DNA of 64,000 nucleotides, taken from Calycina herbarum. Lineage: Eukaryota > Ascomycota > Leotiomycetes > Helotiales > Pezizellaceae. Position 1 is the first letter of the stretch; the number at the start of each line of letters is the position of its first letter. The notes beneath the pieces were generated by a model. The model made no database searches. It saw only the letters and a program-made list of their open reading frames with translations, and had not been told where the DNA came from. The stretch is taken from positions 40,829 to 104,828 of the forward strand of contig LLEY01000196.1 in the NCBI GenBank assembly GCA_001414485.1. The letters are read 5' to 3'. Positions 47,572 through 59,442 of this stretch are shown here, piece after piece. A program made the position numbers and the translations under genes.

Positions 47572-50108
47572 CTATACCTCGCATTGACGACATGTAGGTA
47601 CTCTCCATCTGGGACCCAATCTCTCACACCGCAAGATCAAATCCAAACAAAACTCCAACGCGTAAAACCATGCAGCTTCATTTAACCTTACCCTGTCCTT
47701 ACCATACCGGCTGAGTTCATCCTTCGACACCGAGTACAAAAACCCGGCTCTGCCAAAATCGGCAACCTTCCGTACCGAGTCACGTGTTTATCCCCCCTGA
47801 CTCCATGCCAAGGTGCTGATAGTACGTCCGTAAAAGTGTAGGGCTGAAAAAAGAAACACACCGCGCCTCACGGAGTGAGAATGGTGAGATTTTTCTCGAA
47901 TACCCGACGTGCGAAATAGGAACCTTCCATGCATAGACCGTACATGCACACCCTCCCCATGAATTCCATAAATTTGCCTTTCCAAATCATCCCAGGAAAA
48001 GAAACACACCGCAATTGACAAATCAAACTTCTGCTCTTCCTTCACAGCGCCGGACGAAACCGATAGCTTCAGCTTACGCCAAAACACCATCGTTGCATGT
48101 ACACCAAAATCGGCGATACAGAACAACATGCATCCTAACCATGTTTCAATCTTTCTTGAGTAGCGGGAAGCGGAAATACCCCAGTCAAAAACTCTTATAA
48201 TCGAGCCAATGACTCTTTGCTGGCGTTCAGGACTTTCCATGCGTACTTTCTCTGATAACAGTAGGGCTGCAGGCTCGTAAACTCTGACCACACCTGCGCG
48301 TATACATATCAAGAGACTGTTATGCGGCAGATACCAACATGCATTTGAAACTCGTCTCTTGGTACGGAAGCAAAAGGATACCTCGCGAAAAGGTTTCGAG
48401 GAGCTTTTCGGTTACCAGTTCCGAGCTTCAGAAATTGAGTCTTGGGATTCCTTTCGAACTTCGCATCTTTATTTCCGTATGTTATGCATGGAAACCAAAG
48501 AGACGAAGACCAAGTAAGAAATAAATGCCCGAAGAGAGAGTACGTACCTGGATCTTGCCCTTTCTGATCTTGATAACCGATGTCACTCTCGTCCCAAACC
48601 ATTATTTGATTCCAAAAACGTTCCGGCTCCCACGTGGTCCAATGAGTCCGTGGCATCACTCTCCTGATGCCAATCACCACAACACATTCTGGCCCAATAT
48701 TTACCCCTCATACTCCGTACAGAGTGGTATTGGCTTCCCACGCAATCACCCATCTCGTTTCGACTTTCTTCCTCCATTTACGCCTTTGATCATCCGTCCA
48801 TACCCGCGGCTCAACATTCCATGAGACCCTTCTTCACACACCCATGAAATAGCCCCCAACCACTAACCTCTCCAGAAAGCACTTCTTGCTCTTCATTTCG
48901 AGACAGACAGCCACCACGCCAAAGGGCACAGCACTACCGGATAAGACTCCATCCATAGAACAGGGTAGAGACGCTTCACGCACCAGGCTTCCACATGGCA
49001 ATCACCCCTTTAATGAACCACCTTCCTCATTGCATGAAGTGCCATATCCTCCATCCAACCAGCAACCTCTTTGGGCACACCATCTACTCCCTTTCATCCT
49101 ACGCAAAGTGGAAATGGCACATGGCACAACGCAACATAATGCAAGAGCAATGCAAGCACTCTCCCCATACACCCCGGAGAATGTCTGACCCATTGAAATG
49201 GACTGGCCTTGTGGGCACAAGATCTGCCACGCTCTCAAAGTCTGGGCTTATTCCCCTGACCCCCAATCGGCCCAAATGCCGCCAATAAGTATGGTAATGG
49301 GGGCGAGAACACAGGACATTGAGTACGATATGCCATATGAATAAAAAGGTAACTCGAAGCGCGCTTGCGAGCGATATCAAAAAGAACGAAAAAGGAAACT
49401 GACGAAAAATTCATCGAAGAAAACTCATCACATCCAGACCCCATCCTTCCAAAGTTCCATTGCTTGCAAACAGAGCGACGTTTCCCCCTTCCTAGGTTCT
49501 GACCCCAACTCAAAAGCAGTCCCCAATTTCACTTTTGGGTGCTGATTGGAGATTTCGGGTGAGCTTACTACGGCCGCTTGTACCGCCGTACTTGGTTCGA
49601 GCTTTGGGAAAAAATCCCCGCTGACAGCCTGGAAGTTCAGCCCACCTTGCTGACACTTTTCTTGGCAAGCAGCTTGTTTCCAAACCCACCGTTCAGGTTG
49701 TACACTTGCATGGTACCTGAATAGTGGAAGAAGAGTGGCAGCGACATCGTTTTAAAGTGGGCCAAGGTAGATTCGGAAGTACTCTTGCGCAATAACAAAT
49801 GACAGGGGTGGCTTGAAGTATCCTTCCCCCTGTTGATATACGAATTATTCGCGAGACATCTAAACTTTTGTAATTGAGAAGTTTCCCAAGACAGGAAGAC
49901 ATACCATCTTGAGTATAGATTGAACACCTCAATACATTGTCTACTACGTGACCTTTCTTCTGGCCCAGAATGCCGGGGCTTATGTCTGCCGTGATGAAGA
50001 ATTCAGGGGTGTAGCAAGTACCTATTAAGGTTCTCACCTCACCTCGCAAGATTCCCCACCCAACAGAAAGGGCTGTGTGTGACATGGTGCGTATTCCCAG
50101 AGCGAAGG

Positions 50109-50204
50109 TACTTCGTCCCAGGCGAAACAGTCCATAGCGGGACCCAGCAAAGCAGGGTTTATTTAGGAGGCCCCGTTATGGACTGTTACGCCTGGGACGA
50201 AGTA
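50109..50204. repeat. 96-base stem-loop, 33 bp arms with two mismatches
   Basis: 50109-50141 (TACTTCGTCCCAGGCG...) is the inverse of 50172-50204, with 30 bases between. The arms are GC-balanced and almost perfect. It could be a tiny MITE or a structured RNA; nothing in the flanks decides. Confidence 0.7.
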
Positions 50205-53200
50205 TGGTTCCTGTTCAGGCTGGCCGATATCCGTGGCTCTCTTCGATCCTTCAGCATAGCCAAAATTGAGCTTTGGCGAGTAATTAACAAAACAAATTTA
50301 GAACTAAGAGAACTATCAGTTCAGGCAGAGCCACAAATGTGACTTTCAATGTCAGGCAGTTGGCAAAGAAATCTTCAGCCAGTAAAATGCAAGGGTTGGA
50401 GAATTGTGGAGAAGTGATGATAGTCCTTGACCACATTCCCTGATTGACCGGGATATACAAAGCACAAAACTATTACTCTGGCAAATCAAAGAAGACTTCT
50501 CGCGTTATAACTGGAGGCCGAGTAGATTTCAAATCCTCTGGATTGTTAAAACCCCTGACGATTGAAGTTTTTCCTGGATTCACAGAATGCCCGTTCGTTG
50601 ATTGTGGCATAATGCTAGGCTCCCCAACCCAAAACACAATTTAGACCTCTTGATATCGGTGACGGATGTGTTTCGATGTGGGCGTAGCAGATTGTTTTAC
50701 TTATATGTTTCTTATTTCATCTTTTCAAGCTAGCGACATACGAGACGAAGGATGGCAGGAAGCGCAAAAATTGAGTTGGCCAGGATTAAGCGCTTTAGTC
50801 GAGCTTCTAGAATGACGAGCTGATGTCAATGATTGGATTCAGCGTACCTGGGAAGTGGCAGTCTGGAACCCCAGTTCAGGATCGATAAAGGTGCTGCATA
50901 GTGCATACAGCATGAGTCTGGTATTTGGTGTATATCCTCGTGATCCTGCGTTTTGAAAGAATGGCGGGTTATGTCTGCCAGAGAGTCTTCCGTATAGAGT
51001 AAAGTTAATCTTTGAAACTGCCTAGCACGTTGCGTTGCATGACTGGATGCTGTTGAAAACAGTTCTGGACTCGGGATTTCGGTGAGCTGGTTCTGGATGA
51101 ACCAGCCAGCCTCGGCCACGATCGTTATTTCCGAACAGTCATAGAGAGTAACTTTATCGCAGATCTGTTGTGTTGACGGCAATCCTCTTTAGGCAGTCAA
51201 TCATATGAGGACTCGGGGAATTCCTCACCTGCCAGGCTGTGGCAGGGAGGTGCGTTCGGTTGTTGGAGCCGACAGTTCGACTCACCGCCGCAACCGTTGT
51301 TAGACGCTGCCAGCCGACCTTCGAGTCCCATCATTTGATAGTAGTTTGACCATCTTTTCGGCGGATGAAGCAATTGATTGCGGTCAACGTCAGTCGGCAG
51401 CTCCGCACCAATTCATAAGGCTGAAGGGATATACAGTGGTCATTGGGTTACAAACCGAAATCCGCTCCACCGCCAGCAGCAGTGGGATTCTCTAGCCGGG
51501 TATGCGGTTGAAAGACGAAGGGTGCATTCTGCGTTTCCTCGCGTTTTCGATACCCTCACCGCCGTGGAAGGAGACTGCAAGGCGTGTGCGCATCTCTGGT
51601 TGGATGGGCGGCGTATTATGGATTCCAAAGGCATTTGAAAAGTCGGCTGCGAGGTGCGGAAGCTTCGGCGAGTCTTCGACTGAAGATCGACCGGTTCAGG
51701 GTAGTTGCTGTGCAGGTGCCACCGAAATTGTCGCGGTGGTGGTGGCTGGACACAGCTAGCAGCCCTCTGGGCCACCTGCTTTGCTCTGGGGCCCAATTTT
51801 CCTCGATTTCCCAAAGAGGGAAAATTAGGTGTGATTTCTCAAAGTCGCCGTAAGGCTGCGTCGACCAGGGGTCCTTGGGGGAAGAACTTCTGCTTCAAGC
51901 GGCCTCCGACGCTGAGGGAAGGGCCTGCGAGGGAAGAGAGGAACTGATGGTGCGCGCCCTGCGAGCCCTGCAAATTGGTGATCTCCATGTCTCCTTGGGG
52001 CCAAACCACGCTGAGGGCTTTGGCCTGTGCCACACGGGAACCTCCAACGGCGAGATTGGATTTCAATTTCGTATTTGTGCCCAATGGCGGCCGTGAGCAC
52101 CACGATCCGGGTATGGGAGTGGATTTGTTGAATTTGGGAGCCTGCTTGGAGCGACAGACGGAGGAAGATAAACCGGCCAGGCGATTGCGAAACACACGGT
52201 TGCTCGAAGAGGATAGCAAGACGTTGATAGAAAGTCTTTCACGATAATTTTTATGAGGTTCGAGTTTGGATGTGAATTTTCCGAGGTTGAAAACTTTTGT
52301 AAAGTTCTGATGACAAATCATATCCCAAACGGTACTAGCGTGGAAGTGCAAGTCTAACTTTCGTGTAACCTTCCTCCTTCTCACATCTGAAAACCCCATC
52401 ACTACATTATATTTCAAATATATTCCAACTCCCCCCTTCGCCATAGGCTAGGTAGCATGCCGACTTCAATTGCATGTTGAAACTTCAAAAATGCCTACTG
52501 GAAGAGAAAACACGCTGGGGCATTCGCACATCCATGTCAGCCTGGCAGCCTGGTCGGGCGTTACTCAATAGCCACGATGAAGTTGTTCTATAATATTTCT
52601 AGTTCGGCTTTCTTAGATTGCTACAGTGACCGCACGCTAATGTACAATCTAGGCTCTGGTGTCAGTTCTTCGTCAAGCGGTGCAACACAACGATCGACTC
52701 GCCCAGTTCACCCACATCATTGACATGCTTTGATATCATATTCAGTGTGTATGCATTTCCATGACCAATTCAGGCCTGTCTCCCACATCCAGTTCTCCCA
52801 ACCTTGAGCCTCATACGCGTGGTAGACAGTGGTAGGTAGCCTTGTCCCAAGAGGCATAATTCAGACGAGGCAAAGACAGGGCAACCGCATCATCAAACAT
52901 AGCTTCTCTGCTGCAACAATGTGGCACGCAAAAGGGGGGTTGAAACATTCAGCAAATTCCTTCCGGGTAGCTTCAGGAAGCGTGGACCGCAAAGAGAGGG
53001 ACGCCATGGCTGTTGATTCAAACAGTTGACCATCCCAAGTTTTTGAAACCTATCCAAAGATTTTTTGAGTGTTGAAGGTGCCGTTCCCGCCCACTCTTTT
53101 CAGGCCAATAGGAATGAATCTTCTCTACGACAACCTCTGTGGTCGTAAACTTCCCCATGGGATCAAGCGGTTGGCCAGCCTCGTCCATCCACAAACCAAC

Positions 53201-55962
53201 ACACGACCTCAACCCTTGGTCGCGGTGCGACGATATCCCGATCGAAATCGACATGCAATCCTCCGGCGTTGTTGGAAACCGAAGCTCCGTGAACTCGCGT
53301 TGATGTTGCCAAAAGGCGCATTCAATTTCTGTCAAGTGACCCAAACCCCTGAGGAACACATGGCAACGCGGGGTCGTTATCATGCAATGGCAATTGGGCA
53401 GCGTCGGTACTACATACAGTACCGTAATTGTACGTAAGTCGTGTTTGCACGTAAAATGTGTCACTCGCCGAGTTGTTGCCATGGTTCGTCTCAACTGCCG
53501 TTATCGATCGAAATCCTTGTGGAATACATCTTGTTTGCTTGTTTGAGTTGGTCTACTGAGTTTGTTGGTCTGGTCAAAAGCTCGGAAGGTGGGGCCTAGG
53601 ACGACTTATCGCGAGATGCACTCCTTTTACATAACAAATATGCGGGGGACTTTCGCACATCCACTCGAGCCAGGGCTTGTAAAGGTGGTCCGGTTGGTTT
53701 CTGATATTTATTGATCCAAAGCTGCCCTTTCACGTAAAAGGAAAGTGCCTAAAATACACCACTGGTACGCGTATTTGCGAAGGAAATTTTCTCCAATTCT
53801 TCTCTGTTTTTCCGGTTGTCGTACCTCGTATAGACAATTCATTACTTGGCTATACGGCTGTGAAACAGGCCCGACCCGGTACCGTGTCTTTACAGGACAA
53901 CGAGCAACCTCATCGGCTACGAGATATGCAACCAACGGCCTCGGTCTCTGTGGAAAGTGGTGAGCGGATATCAGGGCATTATGCCTATATCTAGTGCATT
54001 AATTTGTTCCTTCCACTCTCCTTTTATTTCACATTTCATAAATCCTTATCGATTGGCTCATTCGTATATACATGAAAAGTGGCCAAGCGGCACAGTAACC
54101 ACTGCGGCCCATTCCTGGCCCCAACAAAACCAACACACAAATAAACGCAACTTGAAGCGCCTCGTAGCGCTGTGCTTCCCTAATTAGGAGGTCGGTTCGC
54201 AGTGTGATCGTTCCACTGGGTCCCCTGTGGTCGGTTATTTCTTCATGTTTCGCGCGCTTTGATCTTTTTGGAGGGGCGAGGTGTTGGAACACGACTCTAT
54301 GTGCGCCGTCTAGGCACTTGTTTCTCCTTAATTCGGGTTCGAGTTTTGCCTATGCTCTCTATGTTGGATATTGATGTCAAATGGCTCCATATCTTGGATG
54401 GCGCGGCAGTAGCGCGACCGTGGGGTGTTCTGAAAATAACACTTCCCAATTAGGTCATTGCTAAGCAACACCCTTTTATGGTAACATAACTAGGATACGC
54501 TGAGAGAGCCGATCTTTCCTCCCTCCACTCTTTTGCCTGTTGGAAAAAGTAGAAGTATCCAGTGGCAATGTTGTGTTGTGTTGGAGATATTTGTATTTGG
54601 TGTTGATACAAGGCTGAGCGAAAAACAGTTGTTGGTGAACGTTAGGATAGCGTTCTTACGTCAGAAACATGAGGAGATGTCGTACATGTCTCCTTATGGG
54701 TGAATGTGAGAAGCCAAGAGATTTCCAACAGCTGAAGGCAGGGGAGGCGCGTGGGAAAGCTCACGATGAGTGGAGTTGGTGGAGTCTGACAGTGAGATTT
54801 TGGGGTTGAGCCACCGTTGGTTTGATTGCTTCTGTTGGTTTATTCTCCAAGTTGGAGCAGGTGGTGAGAAATCTCTTTTGTTACTTGTTGTGCTTGTTTA
54901 TTTTTGGGGGAGAGATGGTGTCATCTTGTTCTTAGAGGAGTGCAAGGCTGTAGGAGACTCGAGTTGAGTTGAATGTGGCCATAAGATGCATCGGCGTAAT
55001 TCCTCGTGAAAAGGTCTGGTCGTCGCTCTATGTATATACCCATAAGAAGATATTATTCTGGAAGTCCTAGGCATGAACTGAGTTTTTTTTAGGAGAGATA
55101 GGATAACAAATAACAAAGAGTATTGAATTTTACCCTAAACTGTTCGTAAATGGATTCGTGTTGTTCGACTTTCGGTTTACTTTAGTGTTCCTGAAAAGTT
55201 GCTTTCTTAATTGGGTGGATGACTGATATGAGGTTTCTTGATCGGAGTCCCTTCACACACGCAGTGCTTGAAATTTTCCTCCTGCTCTTGAGAAATATAG
55301 AAGAGCAGAGTATGGATAACAAGGATAAAAGTCTCCCTCCACTTCCTTGGTACTCGCCTAGTATGAAAGAAGGGGGGTCGATGTGTTTTCTCCCCTCTTC
55401 TTATCATTTTGTCTGAACGCCGTCGTTTATCAGGGTTTCTTATTTCGAATTTTAATTGTTGGGATTCCCCACTTGTAGATAGAGAAGTCTACTACACAAG
55501 ATTGAGCAAACTTCCATATCACCTACTGTATTTCTGTTTTGTCTTCGTTTGGTGTCGGTCGTAACCCTCCCAGTTCTGGTGTTGCTTCTGCCATTTGGTG
55601 ATAATTTGATATGACTTCTGACCTAAAAATTTACCAAAATACAGACTTTCTATCGATAGAATCAAGGAACTAGCTAGCCAAATTCTGATATTTCGGGGGT
55701 GCGTTCGCCAAGTGGGGATATTTAAACTGGCTCTCCTCAACAATTTTATCTTCTTATTTTATTCGTATAGACAAAGTCTCATTCGCATTTAGTCAACCAT
55801 CATGAGAACAGCGACTGCTTTTAAGTACACTTTCTGTTTTTGGGGATAGTCTCATCCACTGACTAAAAAAGACCTGTTTGCCCCGCCTTTTTCAATTTCG
55901 TCCAAAACTTTCTTCCTTTGAGAAAGAAATAAGGAATTGGCTCTCATCAAACTCGAAAACAA

Positions 55963-56036
55963 GCTCTTATGGCTCAGTTGGTTAGAGCGTGGTGCTAATA
56001 ACGCCAAGGTCCACGGTTCGAGCCCGTGTAGGAGCA
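55963..56036 (+). tRNA. tRNA-Ile (anticodon AAT)
   Basis: A 74-nt cloverleaf without intron. The acceptor stem GCTCTTA pairs with TAGGAGC and is followed by A as discriminator. The D-arm is GGCTCAGTTGGTTAGAGC. The anticodon stem TGGTG/CGCCA closes the loop CTAATAA (anticodon AAT, read as IAU). The T-arm is CACGG-TTCGAGC-CCGTG. A and B box sequences are intact, so it should be transcribed by RNA polymerase III. It decodes ATT/ATC isoleucine codons. Confidence 0.95.
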
Positions 56037-56042
56037 ATTATC

Positions 56043-56047
56043 TTTTT
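56043..56047 (+). terminator. Pol III terminator of tRNA-Ile
   Basis: TTTTT seven bases after the tRNA 3' end, with a second T-run close behind (56053-56058). Confidence 0.75.
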
Positions 56048-56482
56048 GCCACTTTTTTGTTTGATTTTTTGATTTTCAATTTTTCCGCTGTAGAAGTGTA
56101 TCAAGCTAGGATACAGCTTCGAATAAAGCTTAGGACGTATCAGCATGCACTTGGTAATCATTCTGCTCAACCTTTATCGTTATCTTAAATAAGAATCTGT
56201 TAGCTTGCTTTAAATTCCGTGTACTCGAGTACAGCAAAGAGTTAAAAGACATCAACACCAAAGTTAAATGGCCCATTTCATTTATTTTATTATCTAACTA
56301 AGCCAGATACGCAAGATTCTGTAGCATATATAGTGCTCGCTCAAGTCTTCGGTATCCAACAACACCGCCGTCAAAAGCAAATCTTCAAGTTGAAAGCCCC
56401 ACAACAACTTGCCCCTAAAAGCAGCCAGGTGGCCTTATTCTCCCTCTTGCCATCACTACCCGCACTCGAACCCTGTTCTCCG

Positions 56483-57710
56483 TTATTTCGCGGCTTCAGC
56501 CATTGGGGTTGCCTTGACTGGTGGTGTTGGTTTCCAAACTGGTGCATCTCCCCAGCGATCACTAGTCAATCCAGCACTTCCAGGATTCTTGAAACCCGCC
56601 TCGAGTTGTCGCTCATAGCTAATTGTTCGCAACCTTTGTCCTTCAGCCGGCGTCAAGTTCAAGTAGATCTCCACACCAATCGCATGTAGGGCGATGGCGA
56701 GCCAGCAGGCCATCCCAAAAGACAATCCAATCGCCGCACCAATTTGTTCTGGTCCTCCCTTGCCTTCGTAATTCGCATGTACCAAGATCTTTGGATTGCC
56801 AGTTGCATTTCGACACTGTGGGTATCTTTGGGCGAGAGGTGGAGCTAAGAAGGCGACTTCCGCGCACGATTGGATCTGGTCGTAGCTGTTGACCTTGGTG
56901 ATAATGCGACCGGCGATGTTGAAGATGATACGCAGCGTAATGATGGTTCCCATGTAGAACATAGCTCTCAGCATCCACTGCTACAGATTAGCATACTTCT
57001 TCCCCCGTTTGACTCGGGTGCCGAGAGCAGTGAGTAAGGATAAGACTTGCTCCCTACCATTAAGGATAGGATTCAGAAAGGGAAACAAAAGGAAATGTTG
57101 CTTACAGCTCGATGTTGATCGATTTGGAGACGCTTCACGTTGTAGTATGCCATACATATGGACACGGTAATGATCAATGCGAGGAAATACATTGCTGTTT
57201 GGATTTCAAGTCCTCCGCCGAAAGCCCACCGGGCAATCATCATGGCACCAGCGTTGCTGAGGAAAGCAAGGAGTATAACCAGGTATCCGTTGATGCGGTG
57301 GAATATGAGGAATTTGTGGCGGATAACAGGCACGAATTGCCAAACCATGAGAAAGCCGCAAGGCAAACATGTTGTGAGGTGGAGTGTTATTCCGATTCTT
57401 CTATAGCCAGCATGGTAGAAATACCATTCTCCAGGAGAAGAGTTGCTTTTAAAGCTGCTTTTTGCATCGCCAGCAACATTCATGTAGGACACGCGAGCAA
57501 AGAAGAACCCGAGCATTGCACCGCCGAAGATAATGACTGAGTGGTCGTTAGTGCTCAATTTTCTCAAATAAGAAGACGGATAGGGGGCAGCCTACAGAGT
57601 GGAAAGTTGTAACCCTTTTGGAAGCCCAAAGGTCTGTATATTCTTCTCATCGCTCTAACGAATTTCGAGGGATTTTCAGTGCTTTCGATGCTTGATTCTT
57701 GTGAAGACAT
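56483..57710 (-). CDS. DUF2306-type multi-pass membrane protein, 346 aa
   Basis: Three exons: 57710-57596, 57536-57106 and 56977-56483. Intron 1 is 59 bases (GTAGGC, branch CACTAACG, end ACTCAG). Intron 2 is 128 bases (GTAAGC...GTAGCAG, phase 0). The start MSSQESSIESTENPSK is cytosol-like, followed by RPLGFQKGYNF. Several hydrophobic helices follow: IIFGGAMLGFFFA, a helix before FHRINGYLVILLAFLSNAGA, TAMYFLALIITVSICMAYY, and later helices around 56700. The block HRINGY...MIARWAFGG...LQIDQHRAWMLR is the signature of fungal DUF2306 predicted membrane proteins. The biochemical role of the family is unknown. The Pro-rich C-terminus is cytosolic or luminal. Confidence 0.85.
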
Positions 57711-59442
57711 GGCGAAAGAATGGTTGTTTTAAGAGTATGTACTTTGGCGATGGATAGCAATTCGAGTAGTAGTAGTTGAAAACAATGTTAGATGGAAGTG
57801 TGGTTTGATGTTTGGATATTTAATGGGACTGAAGGCTGAACTTATACTATATGACCTATCCATATTGCAAAGAGTGTGAAATTTCGAATGCGAGATTCTA
57901 TTTTAAGGGATAACTGAATCCTGACTTTCTTGGCCCATGTGGTTTTGTTTATAAGTGACATCGGCGCAGCAGGTTTCCACATTGGGCAGTATTCATATGC
58001 AGATACAAGTAGCCTGGTCATGGGAAGCAGATCTGCTCAGTATATGGGAGTTCACGAGTTCAGTGCTTTTGCTTGGAAATGTTTCCTCATTGAGCAGGAA
58101 AGTTTCCACATTTAGGTGTATGTAGCCTAGAAGTCGCTTTTCGCATACTTCAGCCCCGAAGCTTCCTATTTACGCGAAACCGAAGATGTGACCAAAAAAC
58201 AACGCATGCTAAGTGTCTTGGCAACAAGATATGTAACTTTGCTACTGTTTTTAAAATCATTTCTCGCTCGGTGCGATCGTCTCCCCTTTACGTACAAGGA
58301 TTTAAGCGAATGCGGGATCTGACGTTGGCTTCGCAGAATCTTGATCTGGGGTGCTAGTGACGAAACGCATTGAGCCCGCTACGTGCGTAACATTGCGTAT
58401 TCTGCTAAAAATTAGTGGAAATTAGTTTGACATAAGCTGGAAAAATTACGGACGTAACTTTACGTAAGATTAGTTCTATGTTGGCTAATTTCAACTCTGT
58501 AATGTATCTCTGAGGAGGTTTAATCAAGTTGACAAGTGCTTATTTTCTCTATGGTTGCTTGAATAAACTTTCACTTGTCCTTCGCGTCGTTATTCTACAT
58601 TGGTAAAGCTTACTAGAATATATCATACGAATTCGTACTGAATCATTGAAGAGAATTCTCGTAACTTTCACCCAGTAATTATCGCGCTTCCTGAACAATG
58701 AAGTGGGTGATCGAGATCGAATGAATTGTTTTAATCTTAGCACTCAATTATTCGCCAAAACACGCCTATCAAACTAACGTGGATGTGTAAGTGGGATAAT
58801 TGAGTAAGGGGGTAGCGATGAGGTATTTTGAAAAATTGAGGGCAATAGGGACGACATAATTGAGGAGCATACATACCGGGAGGGAATCTGTCCTTGAATG
58901 AGAGTAGAGAGTGGACACTTCAGCACCACCGGATTTTATGCACACACCCTGGAACGGAAGTTCACTTTCTCAGTCTACTTTCACTTCCTGAGAAACCATC
59001 AACTGGTACATGTCAGCTAAAATCCCTGTCCTCATCGCTATATTCTTCCTTACTCCTCAGCGTCATTCTAAACGGCGCGCAAGAAATGAAACCTGAAGTC
59101 TATCGCATGGGTTGAGTTTCTTTTTGATTCAGCAAATGGTTCTTCCAAACAGATAACTTTAGTAGGGGGCATCATGTGCGTTACAAGATGAAAATTCTCA
59201 ACCTTCCAGTATGCACTCTCCATTATTTCGAAACTAATGGTTCTCGCTAACCATTCTCCTAGATATTCTGTCGGACACTCCTCATCCCATCTGAAATTTC
59301 GCTCACAAAACTCAGCATTAAAAAACAGACTTTCTTCCACGAATTACTCTCCATCGTCTCTCGAGATTCTAACTTTTTATATATATTTCATCCCCCCTCC
59401 CAAAAAAAAAACCAATATATACAAACCACCTCATCAAGACTT
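57711..59442. other. Intergenic, no feature seen
   Basis: AT-rich promoter region of the DUF2306 gene, then the 3' side of the Kre9/Knh1-like gene. Open frames up to 90 codons (59068-59340, -) have no recognisable features. A polyA-type A-run is present at 59402-59411. Confidence 0.5.

Larger units (their letters stand above)
41378..55962. other. 14.6 kb without a supported protein gene
   Basis: Normal composition, not RIP-like, no recognisable domain in any frame. The longest open frames (up to 201 codons, for example 51839-52444 - and 47788-48312 -) overlap frames on other strands and have odd composition. CT-rich tracts (44685-44730), long stem-loops (47478-47571, 50109-50204) and the nonamer TACTCCGTA or its complement occur. 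It could be a long promoter/leader region for the bZIP gene, host non-coding RNAs, or hold genes with very small exons. Confidence 0.4.

Noticed and set aside
51440..52444. Frames of 124 and 201 codons on the - strand
   Set aside because: Odd composition, no domain, and no promoter or intron pattern; overlapping + strand frames of similar quality.
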